Shown here piece after piece: positions 1 through 9,043 of a DNA stretch of 64,000 nt; the stretch's first letter is position 1; each line of letters opens with the position of its first letter. This DNA is from M3007 sp046160345 (GTDB taxonomy: Bacteria > Bacteroidota > Bacteroidia > Chitinophagales > Saprospiraceae), in the NCBI GenBank assembly GCA_046160345.1, contig JBJXGO010000194.1, forward strand, positions 1-64,000, in the 5' to 3' direction. Under the pieces are notes generated by a model. The model was not told the origin of the DNA, searched no databases, and saw nothing but the letters and a program-made list of their open reading frames with translations. The position numbers and the translations under genes are program-made.

Positions 1-2
1 CT

Positions 3-1472
3 ATATTGCCATTCCAAATGGCAAAAGATACTTTCTACTTCTCCCACAACCTTTTTGACGACTCGTCCTATTGTACGGATTACCCCAACGTCACCTGCGG
101 CCCCAACAACCTCTTCAACCTCGACCCCCTCTTCCGCGACACCGCCGCGGGTGACTACTCCCTGCTCCCCTGCTCCCCCCTCATCAATGCAGGCTCTAAT
201 GCCGCCGCAGCGGGGATACTAACGGACATCGCCGGCAACCCCCGCATCCTTGAAGGAACCGTGGACATCGGTGCCTACGAGGCCCCGGCCTTTGCCCTCG
301 CTGCCGCACCACAGGTCGCGCCCGCGTGTGTGGGGGATTCCAACGGCAGCATCAGCATAAGCCCCGTATTCGGGTGTGAACCATACACTTACAACTGGCT
401 CCCCGCTGCTGGCAACGGCCCCGAACTCAACGGATTGCCCCCCGGCAACTACCTGCTCACCATCACCGACGGCAGCGGACGGCAGATACTCGACACCGTG
501 ACCGTGGCTTCCGCTCCTTCGCCCATTTTGAGCCTTGCCGCTACGGATGTACAGTGCGGCTTGCAGGCGGGCGGCTCGCTCTCGGCCTCAATCCTGAGTG
601 GTGCCGCGCCCTACCATTACCAATGGCAGCCCATTGCGGCAGATACTGCCCATTTGGTCCAGCAAAAGCCCGGTTTGTACGCGCTCACGGTCACCGATGC
701 CAATGGCTGTCAGGATTCAAGCTCGGCCTCGATCGCCGTGGTGGGCATGCTCACGCTGATGGTGGACGGCCAAACCATCTCCTGCAACGGCGCTGCTGAC
801 GGCTGGCTTTTGGCATTACCTGCCACGGGAGCCGCTCCCTTTCAATGGCTCTGGCAGGGCTGGCCGGGCACGGATTCTATCGCCCAGCCGCTTGGGCCGG
901 GTTCTTACGCCGTGACGGTGACTGACGCTTACGGCTGCACGGCGGCCTTTGCTTTTCCGCCGATGGAGCAGCCCGATTCGCTTTCGGCCACGGTGTTGGC
1001 GCAGGACCAAACAGACCTGTCCATGCCCAACGGCGCGGCGGTGGTGACGGGCATCTCCGGCGGCATGGCACCTTATGGCTTCGACTGGAGCACGGGCAGC
1101 ACGCAGCAGGCCATCGCGGGCCTGGTGGCAGGCAACTACACCGTGACGGTGACGGACAAAAACGGCTGCGAGGTGGTCAAAGAAGTGGTGGTGGATCTGA
1201 TGGTGGGCACGGGCGAGGCCGAAGGGCCGGCCTTGCTGATGTACCCGAACCCGGCGGTGGATTGGGTGAGGGTGGTGTTTTCCCAGCCATTCCCGGGCGG
1301 TGTGCTGGAACTGTCGGACGAGTCGGGGCGGGTGTTGCGCTCGCAGGGCTGTGGGGCTGGCGACAGCACGATGGGTCTGGAAGGGTTGTCGAGCGGTGTT
1401 TATGTGCTGACGGCGCGAGGTTTTGTTGGGTCGCAAGCTATCAATATCCAGGGGAGGGTGGTGAAAAAGTGA
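3..1472 (+). CDS. C-terminal part of a large T9SS-secreted adhesin with SprB-type repeats (5' end outside window)
   Basis: The reading frame is open from the left edge, so the N-terminus is missing. The first ~95 residues end in INAGSNAAA...DIAGNPR...VDIGAYE, the usual close of a choice-of-anchor Q / parallel beta-helix domain. About four SprB-like repeats follow, each ending in a variant of GNYTVTVTDKNGC, and then a type A T9SS sorting domain beginning LLMYPNPAVDWVRV and ending in a basic VVKK. Known role of the family: export through the T9SS and attachment or release at the cell surface, often in adhesion. The function of this protein is not shown. Its base composition is clearly more GC-rich than the following genes. 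It converges on the Crp-like gene. Confidence 0.88.
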   Translation: MLPFQMAKDTFYFSHNLFDDSSYCTDYPNVTCGPNNLFNLDPLFRDTAAGDYSLLPCSPLINAGSNAAAAGILTDIAGNPRILEGTVDIGAYEAPAFALAAAPQVAPACVGDSNGSISISPVFGCEPYTYNWLPAAGNGPELNGLPPGNYLLTITDGSGRQILDTVTVASAPSPILSLAATDVQCGLQAGGSLSASILSGAAPYHYQWQPIAADTAHLVQQKPGLYALTVTDANGCQDSSSASIAVVGMLTLMVDGQTISCNGAADGWLLALPATGAAPFQWLWQGWPGTDSIAQPLGPGSYAVTVTDAYGCTAAFAFPPMEQPDSLSATVLAQDQTDLSMPNGAAVVTGISGGMAPYGFDWSTGSTQQAIAGLVAGNYTVTVTDKNGCEVVKEVVVDLMVGTGEAEGPALLMYPNPAVDWVRVVFSQPFPGGVLELSDESGRVLRSQGCGAGDSTMGLEGLSSGVYVLTARGFVGSQAINIQGRVVKK

Positions 1473-1517
1473 CCCGTTTTACTGGAAGGCCCAGCACATA
1501 GAACAAAATCGTATGCG

Positions 1518-2210
1518 CTATTTTATCTCCTCAGCAAGTTTTTCCAAATCCCGAACCAATAATCTCGAACGATTGAAAGTGAGGAGTTTTTTATAGCGCA
1601 AGTCGTTGAGCGTAGTCGTTACGGTTTGGCGGCTGGTTGCAGTGAGATTGGCTATTTCCTGGTGAGTCACAGGTTTTCGTACTACCCACTCATACCCGAC
1701 CCGCTGGCCTTTCGATCGGGCGATGTTGACCAAAAACTCTACTATTCTGCTGCGGCTGTCGCGAAAAACAAGGGATTCCAGTCGCCGTTCCATTTCCAGT
1801 TGCCGACCTCCGAAAATCTTCATAAAGAACAAGTTGAGTTCTGAGCGGTCTCGCATGAGGCCATGCAGCTCATCGAGGGTCACCACACAGGTATTGGTGT
1901 CTTCAAGCGCGGTCGCAAAATCGTGGCGATTTTGCTCACCAAGCAATGCCAGTTCGCCAAACACCTCCCCGCGACCTAAAATGGCTTTGGTGATTTCTTT
2001 GCCCTCTTCGTTCATCGCTGATATCTTGACCCTGCCTTCCGTGATAAAAAAAATCCGGTCGGATAAGTCTTTGGGCACATAGACGGACTCCCCTTTTTTG
2101 AAATTGCAATGGGTGTGACGGGACATTAGTTCCTCGCTGCCCAATTTGGCGGGGCAAAGCAGATGAGTTACATCAATATTTTCTAAATGCCAAAGGGATT
2201 GCGATTGCAT
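1518..2210 (-). CDS. Crp/Fnr-family transcriptional regulator
   Basis: A 230-residue protein with an N-terminal cyclic-nucleotide-binding-type beta-roll (about residues 25-145; GRGEVFGELALLG is the phosphate-binding-cassette-like stretch) and a C-terminal winged helix (about 165-228; VTHQEIANLTATSRQTVTTT is the HTH). The cysteine cluster of oxygen-sensing FNR is absent, so an Fe-S sensor is unlikely. The cassette has no clear Arg-Ser pair for cAMP, so the ligand is unknown. The gene starts 3 nt after the stop of the CBS/ACT gene on the same strand, so the two are surely co-transcribed, with this gene second. Confidence 0.9.
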   Translation of the reverse strand: MQSQSLWHLENIDVTHLLCPAKLGSEELMSRHTHCNFKKGESVYVPKDLSDRIFFITEGRVKISAMNEEGKEITKAILGRGEVFGELALLGEQNRHDFATALEDTNTCVVTLDELHGLMRDRSELNLFFMKIFGGRQLEMERRLESLVFRDSRSRIVEFLVNIARSKGQRVGYEWVVRKPVTHQEIANLTATSRQTVTTTLNDLRYKKLLTFNRSRLLVRDLEKLAEEIK

Positions 2211-2213
2211 GGT

Positions 2214-2876
2214 TCAAACATTCAAATAACGCATTAATGCATCGAAGCGATCGCGCAAAAGTTCGGTTCGGTTTGTTTCACCAAAGGCTTCTTTTATCTC
2301 AAACTCATGTCGCTCAAGCGAAGATATAGCCCGGGAAAGGTCGTGGCGGTCTAATTTCAAGGTCAATTCCATCAATTCGGGATTGGGGGAAGAAGTGACG
2401 AACACGCTAAGGATATTCACTTTTTCTTCTTCAAAAATGCGCGCAATGGTAGAGAGCGCATAGTCCCGACGGGGCATTTCCAATACCAATACGGCACCGT
2501 TTTCAGTCAATGAACTTGTTTGTGCGAAATAGCGCAGCACATCGGGTTGCTGCACAAGCCCGAGATATTTGCCTTCCAGGTTCACTACCGGGACAACCGT
2601 CAGGCGGTGATCGCCCATAATTTTGATAATTTCAAAAACATGTTCATTTTCACCAACCCAAAAAAGCGGCAATACAGAAAAATCATGTTCGCTCAAGGGG
2701 CTTGCAAGTTCGTGGTTGAAGAGTTCCTCTTCGGAAAGCAGTCCTACGAGCTTGCCATTATCTACTACCGGGAGGTGTTTCACATGGTAGTCGCTGAACA
2801 AATGGAACGCTTCGCGCCCTGTTTGTTCAACAGTGAGCGCGGGAATGTCATGGGCGATGAGTGTACGAGCAGTCAT
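2214..2876 (-). CDS. CBS-domain pair plus ACT-like domain protein (AcuB-like)
   Basis: A 220-residue protein with two CBS motifs (about 1-55 and 75-120; HVKHLPVVDNGKLVGLLSEE and RLTVVPVVNLEGKYLGLV) followed by an ACT-like region (about 130-200; MPRRDYALSTIARIFEEEKV). CBS pairs usually bind adenine nucleotides and ACT domains small metabolites, so this is probably a cytoplasmic energy or metabolite sensor. It is the first gene of a two-gene unit with the Crp-like regulator, which suggests, without proof, that both act in the same response. It is divergent from the aminotransferase gene, with about 100 nt between them for both promoters. Confidence 0.85.
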   Translation of the reverse strand: MTARTLIAHDIPALTVEQTGREAFHLFSDYHVKHLPVVDNGKLVGLLSEEELFNHELASPLSEHDFSVLPLFWVGENEHVFEIIKIMGDHRLTVVPVVNLEGKYLGLVQQPDVLRYFAQTSSLTENGAVLVLEMPRRDYALSTIARIFEEEKVNILSVFVTSSPNPELMELTLKLDRHDLSRAISSLERHEFEIKEAFGETNRTELLRDRFDALMRYLNV

Positions 2877-2980
2877 GGATTAATTGCTAAACGTTATTCA
2901 TCGAAGCTTGTTCGACTTGGCCGAACTTTGTGCGACCCTGCAAATATGAGCGGAATAAATTGTTCTTAAAAATATTACTG

Positions 2981-4192
2981 ATGCAAACTGAAAAAGGAGA
3001 TTCTCTGAAACCACATTTTTACCGTCATGTAGCCCAAACTTCTCCAAGCCCCCTTGCATTGGAGATTGAACGCGCAGAAGGGTGTTGGTTGTTTGGCCGC
3101 AATGGCGAAAGGTGGCTAGACCTGATTGCGGGCATTGGCCCAAGCGTTTTAGGGCATCGGCACCCACAGGTGCAGCAGGCCGTAAACCAACAACTTGATG
3201 CTTATTGGCACACGTTGGTGTTTGGCGAATTTGTTCTTTCGCCTCAAGTGCGTTTCGCCCAATTGCTCGCGGAAAATCTTCCGGGACTTGACTCTGTTTA
3301 TTTTACCAATTCCGGAACAGAAGCCACGGAAGGCGCGATGAAACTCGCCAAACGGGCCACGGGCCGTTCGAAATTTGTTGCTTGCCGTAATGCTTACCAT
3401 GGCAGTACACAAGGTTCAGCCAGCCTCATGTTTCCAAAGGATTTTACGGAAGCGTTTCAACCCTTGTTACCAGATATTCATCACATAGGATTCAATGAAA
3501 TGTCGGATTTGACAACAATTGACACCAAAACTGCTGCTGTTGTGGTTGAAACTATACAAGGTGAAGCAGGTGTGATTCTTCCAGATTCAGCATGGCTATT
3601 GACGCTCCAACAACAGTGCAATTCGGTTGGAGCATTGTTGATATTGGATGAGATTCAAGCTGGAATGGGTCGTACCGGACATCTTTTTGCTTTTAAAAAA
3701 TATAGTATAGTGCCGGATATTTTGTTGCTGGCCAAAGGCTTTGGAGGTGGAATGCCACTTGGGGCATTTGTGGCCCGTCAGGAATTGATGCAAACTTTAA
3801 CGAACAATCCGGTGTTAGGGCATATTACCACTTTTGGCGGGCATCCGGTATGTGTATCGGCAGGTCTTGCAACTTTGGAAATCTTGTTGGCGGGCGATTT
3901 GTTAGCACTGGTGCCGGCCAAAGAGGCTCAGTTCAAAAAGCTACTGGTTCACCCAGCTATTTCAGAAATTCGAAGTGCCGGGCTTTGGTTGGCGGTGGAT
4001 TTGGGCGATTCACAAAAAATACAGCGCGTAATTCAATATTGTATCCAGCACGGCGTGATAACAGATTGGTTTTTGTTCAACGATCGAAGTTTGCGCATCG
4101 CCCCACCGCTCACTATTTCAGAAGAAGAGATAAATCTAGCCAGCAATGTTATTTTGGAAGGGATTTCATCAAGCTACACGGGTTCATATTGA
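2981..4192 (+). CDS. Class III PLP-dependent aminotransferase (acetylornithine/ornithine aminotransferase-like)
   Basis: A fold-type I aminotransferase of 403 residues. The PLP signature is clear: LILDEIQAGMGRTG (Asp about 223, contacts the pyridine N) and LLAKGFGGGMPLGAF (Lys about 252, Schiff base), plus FTNSGTEATEGAMKLA. The ATG at 2981 was chosen because the in-frame codons upstream of it (from 2930) encode a basic stretch atypical of the family and overlap the promoter region. The substrate is not certain: no arginine-biosynthesis gene is adjacent, so this may be a catabolic or general omega-aminotransferase rather than ArgD. smpB follows 56 nt downstream but has its own promoter-like box. 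Confidence 0.9.
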   Translation: MQTEKGDSLKPHFYRHVAQTSPSPLALEIERAEGCWLFGRNGERWLDLIAGIGPSVLGHRHPQVQQAVNQQLDAYWHTLVFGEFVLSPQVRFAQLLAENLPGLDSVYFTNSGTEATEGAMKLAKRATGRSKFVACRNAYHGSTQGSASLMFPKDFTEAFQPLLPDIHHIGFNEMSDLTTIDTKTAAVVVETIQGEAGVILPDSAWLLTLQQQCNSVGALLILDEIQAGMGRTGHLFAFKKYSIVPDILLLAKGFGGGMPLGAFVARQELMQTLTNNPVLGHITTFGGHPVCVSAGLATLEILLAGDLLALVPAKEAQFKKLLVHPAISEIRSAGLWLAVDLGDSQKIQRVIQYCIQHGVITDWFLFNDRSLRIAPPLTISEEEINLASNVILEGISSSYTGSY

Positions 4193-4225
4193 CCACATTT
4201 TATCGATTAACTCAGCCTCGGCACT

Positions 4226-4233
4226 TACATTTG
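4226..4233 (+). promoter_or_regulatory. Putative -7 box (TACATTTG) of smpB
   Basis: TACATTTG matches the Bacteroidota sigma-70 -7 consensus TAnnTTTG and ends 15 nt before the smpB ATG, implying a very short leader. No good TTG was found at the usual 17-23 nt upstream. Confidence 0.5.
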
Positions 4234-4248
4234 CACACAATTTTATTC

Positions 4249-4725
4249 ATGGCAAAAGAGAAGAAAAAATCGAAAATTGAGATTTTGAACAAAAAGGCGT
4301 TATACGAATTCCATTTTGTTCAGGAATTCAATGCCGGTATTATGCTTACGGGTACTGAAGTTAAAAGTATTCGCGATGGCAACGCGAATCTTTCCGATGC
4401 GTATTGTATTTTTGACCAGGGGGAACTTTGGGTGCGCAATCTTTATGTGGCTGAATATAAATACGGTACAGATGCCAATCACCTTCCCCGTCGAAACCGA
4501 AAACTACTGCTCAAACGCCCGGAAATGCGCAAGTTGGAGCGAGGCATCAAAGAAAAAGGATCAACCATTGTGCCCTTTAAAATCTTTTTCAGCGAACGCG
4601 GTTTTGCCAAAATGACTATCTGTCTCGCCAAAGGAAAAAAATCATTTGACAAGCGAGAAACCATTAAAGATCGCGAAAGCAAACGTGAAATTGACCGTGT
4701 AAACAAAGACTATAATGTTAGATAA
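4249..4725 (+). CDS. smpB: SsrA-binding protein SmpB
   Basis: A 158-residue protein that matches SmpB along its length: ILNKKALYEFHF at the N-terminus, LTGTEVKSIRDGNANLSDAY, the NHLPRRNRKLLL RNA-binding stretch, and a lysine/arginine-rich C-terminal tail ending DRESKREIDRV. SmpB binds tmRNA and brings it to stalled ribosomes for trans-translation. The start MAKEKKKSK fits the family; a longer reading frame begins at 3850 inside the aminotransferase gene but is out of frame with it and not real coding upstream of 4249. No tmRNA gene was recognised in the window. Confidence 0.96.
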   Translation: MAKEKKKSKIEILNKKALYEFHFVQEFNAGIMLTGTEVKSIRDGNANLSDAYCIFDQGELWVRNLYVAEYKYGTDANHLPRRNRKLLLKRPEMRKLERGIKEKGSTIVPFKIFFSERGFAKMTICLAKGKKSFDKRETIKDRESKREIDRVNKDYNVR

Positions 4726-4734
4726 GGAGCATTG

Positions 4735-4754
4735 ATGAACCTCGTTCATTTTCC
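4735..4754 (+). terminator. Weak hairpin after smpB
   Basis: A 6-bp perfect stem (ATGAAC / GTTCAT) with a CTC loop is followed by a T-rich run. It starts 9 nt after the smpB stop. The short stem makes it only a possible terminator. Confidence 0.3.
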
Positions 4755-4781
4755 TCTTAGTCTCTAAACACTCCTAAATTA

Positions 4782-6824
4782 ATGGCAACAAAAAAAACGA
4801 ACAAAGCCACCCTGAAATTTGGCGGTGAAACCATAAGTTTTACCAAAAGCAAAACCCAGGCGGCCGTGCGTTATGCGCATGGCATGAAGCCTGCACCCAA
4901 ACGGAAAAACGCAATCGCTGACGAACAAATTCGCGATTTTGAAGTCATAACTGCCAAACGCGGCATTGACCAAAAGCTCGATGCGCTTCGAGAAAAACCA
5001 GAAGTTTCGGTGGGAACCCATATTTGGATAGTTGACGAAGAAGACGACTCCCCATTTATCCCCACAGGGTATCTATACATTGAGTTTAAGCCTGGCACTG
5101 CTTACGAAAAACAGCAAGAAACGCTTGAATCGCTCAAATTGAACATTCGGCAGATCGTAAGCTCAGAAGCTTACCGGGTAAGCACAACGCCCGATTCGCC
5201 CAACCCGGTGAAATGTGCCATGTTGTTGCAAAAAAATAAGATCGTAAAAATTGCCGAACCGGAATTCTTGTCAAAACCCGTGACGGGCGACTTCTTGCCA
5301 CCCTCGGGCAAATACATCAACAGTCAATGGCACCACGAAAATCTGGGAGAACAAATTCCTATAATTGACATCCCCAATGCGGTTTTTGGCACCTTCCATT
5401 TCAAAAAGGGTGCTGATGCTAAAGTGCGCGCTGCCTGGCGGGAATTACAAAGCGTTGGTTCGAAAAACATCAAAATTGCCGTGATCGACACAGGATTTGA
5501 CACGGAGCACCCTTCGTTGCGGGGAGATGGAACCAAAATCAGAAATTCCTTTAACGCACCCAATCGAAGTGCCGATGTGTCGCCCTGGTTTCAGGCATCA
5601 AATGGCTCCTGGGGAGTTTTCAGCCACGGAACTTCTTGTGCCGCCGTGGCTGCCGGAGCCTGGGATGCGAATGGTGTATTGGGCGCAGCTCCAAATGCCC
5701 GTATTATCCCAATCAAACTTGACATTCTCACGGACGATGCGATTCAAAAAGCGTTTGAACATGCCCTACTGAATGGAGCGGATATTATCACCTGCAGCCT
5801 GGGATTTCCAAAACCAGTGCCGCTTTCCACGTATATTTCTAACTATATCAGCCAGGTAGTGCGTCAAGGTCGAAACGGAAAAGGGCTCCCCGTTTTTGTT
5901 GCAGCAGGCAATGCGAATCCAGCGTCCAACAACCAACCCAGACAAGTAAGCGATTTTGCTGCGCATCCCGATCTGCTGTGCATCACAGCCTCGAATAGCC
6001 TTGACAAATCCTCGAGTTATACCTTTTACGGGCCCAACGCTTTCCTTTGCGCACCTACCAACGGCGATGATGGGGTAGGGGTAACCACGGCTACCGTCAA
6101 TGCTAATGGCAATTCCCTTGAACACAGCTATACCAGCAGATTTGGGGGCACTTCAAGCGCGGCTCCTCTTACTGCGGGTGTTTGTGCGCTAATACTTTCT
6201 GCCAATCCAAACCTGACACTCAATGAAATCCGCGAAATATTTCGCCTTTCAGCTGACAAGATCGGTAGTGGTTATGATGCCAACGGCCGTTCGCCCAAAC
6301 TGGGCTATGGCCGCCTCAACGCGCTTCGCGCCGTGCAAATGGCTGTTGGAGGCAACGATAGTGGAACTGGAACGGGCGGCAGCGGCACAGGAAACACAGG
6401 CGGTGGGACTGGTGGAAGCACGGGGGGCGGGCAAACTGATGTCTTGCGCGGTAAAGTAACTTCCAAATTCCTGAATGTCCGAACGGGACCAAGCACCTCC
6501 AATCCAAAAGTAGCTCAACTGAATCGAGGAGATCTCGTCAACTTATTTGAAAAAGTAGGCGGTTTCTGGCGAATCGGCAATGGCCAATTTGCCAGTGCCG
6601 ACTTTATCCAGGTGCTTGCGCCTATTGGTGCTCCTGTTGCAACGAGAAAAGGGAAAGTTACCTCCTCTTTCCTCAACGTGCGTTCAGGACCAAGCACCTC
6701 CAATGCCAAAGTGGGCAGATTAGATGGCGGGGCCATTGTAAGTATTTTCGAAACGAGCAGCAATGGTTGGCACCGGATAGGCACCGGGCAATGGGTAATT
6801 GGGTCTAATATTCAGGAGATTTGA
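4782..6824 (+). CDS. S8 (subtilisin-like) serine protease with two C-terminal SH3 domains
   Basis: A 680-residue protein. Catalytic triad: Asp236 in KIAVIDTGFDTEHP, His282 in SHGTSCAAVAAG, Ser458 in GGTSSAAPLTAG, with the oxyanion Asn377 in VAAGNANP. Residues 1-~180 form an N-terminal region that may act as an inhibitor propeptide. After a Gly/Thr-rich linker (~525-550) come two bacterial SH3 (SH3_3) domains, each opening with a variant of VTSKFLNVRTGPSTSNPKV. The N-terminus (MATKKTNKATLKFGG) has no signal peptide and the C-terminus no T9SS tail, which is odd for a subtilase with cell-wall-type SH3 domains. It converges on trxB with 4 nt between the stops. Confidence 0.93.
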   Translation: MATKKTNKATLKFGGETISFTKSKTQAAVRYAHGMKPAPKRKNAIADEQIRDFEVITAKRGIDQKLDALREKPEVSVGTHIWIVDEEDDSPFIPTGYLYIEFKPGTAYEKQQETLESLKLNIRQIVSSEAYRVSTTPDSPNPVKCAMLLQKNKIVKIAEPEFLSKPVTGDFLPPSGKYINSQWHHENLGEQIPIIDIPNAVFGTFHFKKGADAKVRAAWRELQSVGSKNIKIAVIDTGFDTEHPSLRGDGTKIRNSFNAPNRSADVSPWFQASNGSWGVFSHGTSCAAVAAGAWDANGVLGAAPNARIIPIKLDILTDDAIQKAFEHALLNGADIITCSLGFPKPVPLSTYISNYISQVVRQGRNGKGLPVFVAAGNANPASNNQPRQVSDFAAHPDLLCITASNSLDKSSSYTFYGPNAFLCAPTNGDDGVGVTTATVNANGNSLEHSYTSRFGGTSSAAPLTAGVCALILSANPNLTLNEIREIFRLSADKIGSGYDANGRSPKLGYGRLNALRAVQMAVGGNDSGTGTGGSGTGNTGGGTGGSTGGGQTDVLRGKVTSKFLNVRTGPSTSNPKVAQLNRGDLVNLFEKVGGFWRIGNGQFASADFIQVLAPIGAPVATRKGKVTSSFLNVRSGPSTSNAKVGRLDGGAIVSIFETSSNGWHRIGTGQWVIGSNIQEI

Positions 6825-6828
6825 GGCT

Positions 6829-7758
6829 TTACAACCCGGTCTCCACCAAATACCTTTCCGCATCCAAGGCTGCCATGCATCCGGTACCTGCGGCTGTAAC
6901 CGCTTGGCGGTAGATTTTATCCTGGGCATCGCCGGAGGCAAACACCCCTGGAATGTTGGTGTGCGACCGACCAGGTACTGCTTTTATGTAGCCCGTCTCG
7001 TCAAGGTCGAGCCAGTCTTTGAAAATATCGGTATTCGGTTGATGGCCAATGGCGACAAAGAAACCGGTAATATCCAGCGTGCTTACTTCGCCTGTTTTAT
7101 TATTGCGCACCCGGACCCCCGTTACACCATCTTCACCGAGCACCTCTTCCGGTGAGGTATTCCAGTGCACAATAATATTAGGTGTGTTCAACACGCGCTC
7201 CTGCATGATTTTGGAAGCGCGCATTTCGTCACGGCGCACAAGCAGGTGTACTTCCGAACAGATTTTTGCCAAATAGGTGCTCTCCTCCGCGGCCGTATCG
7301 CCACCGCCAACGATGGCAACTTTTTGTTTGCGGAAGAAAAACCCGTCACAAACGGCGCAGGCCGAAACACCTTTGTTCTCCAACTCGTGTTCGCCGGGAA
7401 TACCGAGCCATTTGGCGCTGGCTCCGGTAGCAATGATAATTGTGGGCGATTGCATTTCGTTACCAGATTCGCTCCAAACCTTGTGGATAGGCCCGGTAAA
7501 ATCTACTTTAACTATTTTTTCGTTGCGAATCACCGTATCAAAGCGCAAAGCCTGTTTTTTGAAATCGTCCATCATTTCAGGCCCGTTTCTTCCATCCGGG
7601 TAGCCGGGATAGTTTTCCACGTCATTGGTGATCATAAGCTGGCCCCCTGGCTCAGGGCCTGTATAAAGCATCGGATTGAGGCCAGCGCGAGCGGCATAAA
7701 TGGCTGCTGTATAACCCGCAGGGCCAGAGCCGATAATGAGACATTTTACTTTTTCCAT
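6829..7758 (-). CDS. trxB: Thioredoxin-disulfide reductase
   Basis: A 309-residue flavoprotein with FAD-binding GSGPAGYTAAIYAARAG at the N-terminus, the redox pair Cys134-Ala-Val-Cys137 (ACAVCDG), the NADPH-binding VGGGDTAAEESTYLA and the C-terminal FAD motif GVFASGDAQD. It reduces thioredoxin with NADPH in the cytoplasm. The ATG at 7758 (MEKVKCLIIG) was chosen over an upstream start because a TACATTTG-type -7 box sits just upstream of it. It is a single-gene unit. Confidence 0.96.
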   Translation of the reverse strand: MEKVKCLIIGSGPAGYTAAIYAARAGLNPMLYTGPEPGGQLMITNDVENYPGYPDGRNGPEMMDDFKKQALRFDTVIRNEKIVKVDFTGPIHKVWSESGNEMQSPTIIIATGASAKWLGIPGEHELENKGVSACAVCDGFFFRKQKVAIVGGGDTAAEESTYLAKICSEVHLLVRRDEMRASKIMQERVLNTPNIIVHWNTSPEEVLGEDGVTGVRVRNNKTGEVSTLDITGFFVAIGHQPNTDIFKDWLDLDETGYIKAVPGRSHTNIPGVFASGDAQDKIYRQAVTAAGTGCMAALDAERYLVETGL

Positions 7759-7767
7759 AATTAGCTG

Positions 7768-7775
7768 CAAATGTA
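7768..7775 (-). promoter_or_regulatory. Putative -7 box of trxB
   Basis: The minus strand reads TACATTTG, an exact match to TAnnTTTG, 9 nt before the trxB start codon. This implies an almost leaderless transcript. A -33 TTG at the right distance is not evident. Confidence 0.5.
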
Positions 7776-7843
7776 GCAAGCACTAACAGGAAATAGGTAA
7801 AAGGGTTTCAGGCAGATTGTCGGGGCAGCAGTAAATGTCATTT

Positions 7844-8845
7844 CTAGGACTTATCTGCATCAGTCACTACTGCTCGATTTCTCTTTTGATATTTTTTCCA
7901 GATAAAAAACCCTGTTACGGCCAATAAAATCACGCTCCACAAATGAACTATTCCCAGGAGCAATAAAATCAAAATATCAGCGCCAGCACTAAGCGCATCT
8001 CCCAAACGGGTGGCCAAGGCTTGTTGCGGTATCGGCACATTCGTATTGGCTACAATAGTTTGCCTGATTTGGGGGAGTTGGTAAATATCCACTCTGACCG
8101 TACTGTATCGGATTGCATCTTCAAGTTTCAAGGATTCGATGCGGGCCTGATCGGTTGCAGCCCGGCTGGCGCGGTTGCGGTCGGCTTTTGGGCTGATTTT
8201 ATTTTCTTCAGATTGGTTTAAATCAGAACGGTAGATGCCTTCACGCAACTTTGAGAGTTCTTGTTCGAGTAGTTGAAGTCCCACATCTTCAGCACTTACA
8301 TGGCGCAGATCGAGAAAATCAGAAAGCCGGCCAATGGATCGCAGGGTAGTATCCAACATGCGGTATGGCACCCGAATCACCAGTTGGGTGAGCATGGTGT
8401 ACCGAGTTGTTTCCATCGCAGAGTCCCGGTTGAGCGGCGTGGTTTGCTGGAGTTCAAGCTGGCTGTTCAGGTTGCTGCTGACCACAAAACCGCCATTGCG
8501 GATTGCAATATCTTCGATGTGCAGGGTTGCTTCGGTGGTGTTTTTCACCCGAAAACGCATTTGGGCGGTACGGACAAATTTTTTTATGGAATCAATAGCG
8601 TTGGGGGCGGCCGCTGCCGAAGAAAAAATATCGCCATTGGCAGCAGCGTCCTGAAACTGCTCCGATGCGGCAGCAGAGGCGGCCGGAGCACGATCTAATT
8701 TTGCATGTTCTTCAATGTCTTGAGGGGGAGGTGCCGGAGATTGTTTGGCAAAAGACCTTTCGCTTTGTTGCTGGCAAGCGAGGAATAAACAAAGGGTACA
8801 AAGCCCGAGCATACGGAGCGCGAAATTGTTGGAAGAGTGGGTCAT
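7844..8845 (-). CDS. DUF4349-domain lipoprotein
   Basis: A 333-residue protein. The start MTHSSNNFALRMLG gives a signal peptide ending in LCLFLACQQQ, a lipobox, so this ATG (8845) is preferred over the longer frame. Residues ~95-290 match DUF4349: RTAQMRFRVKNTTEATLHIE, IAIRNGGFVVSSN, a TTRYTMLTQLVIRVP stretch, and a probable coiled coil around LGLQLLEQELSKLREG. One transmembrane helix near the C-terminus (ILILLLLGIVHLWSVILLA) precedes a basic cytoplasmic tail. The role of DUF4349 proteins is unknown. Confidence 0.85.
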   Translation of the reverse strand: MTHSSNNFALRMLGLCTLCLFLACQQQSERSFAKQSPAPPPQDIEEHAKLDRAPAASAAASEQFQDAAANGDIFSSAAAAPNAIDSIKKFVRTAQMRFRVKNTTEATLHIEDIAIRNGGFVVSSNLNSQLELQQTTPLNRDSAMETTRYTMLTQLVIRVPYRMLDTTLRSIGRLSDFLDLRHVSAEDVGLQLLEQELSKLREGIYRSDLNQSEENKISPKADRNRASRAATDQARIESLKLEDAIRYSTVRVDIYQLPQIRQTIVANTNVPIPQQALATRLGDALSAGADILILLLLGIVHLWSVILLAVTGFFIWKKYQKRNRAVVTDADKS

Positions 8846-9043
8846 AAGATTGGTTTGAAAATGTTTCTGAATTACCCGATTAGGGCAAGCACAGCACGGA
8901 TGCAAACATTTTTCAAATTGCACAAACTTCCACAAAGGCCTTGAAAAAGAAAGAGGTCTTTTTGTCGCAATAGCGATTCAACAGGGCGTATAAAATGTTG
9001 ATTTTTAAACCAAATGATCCGATGTTGCCAAGAGGTGTAACGT

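Noticed and set aside
816..1436. 206-residue frame antisense to the SprB-repeat adhesin
   Set aside because: Rich in Arg and His as expected from reading a GC-rich repeat gene backward; no motif or promoter.
1518..2210. Considered as an oxygen-sensing FNR
   Set aside because: The N-terminal cysteine cluster needed for the 4Fe-4S centre is missing.
2981..4192. Considered naming the aminotransferase argD
   Set aside because: Class III motifs are shared by many omega-aminotransferases and there is no arginine gene nearby, so a symbol is not justified.
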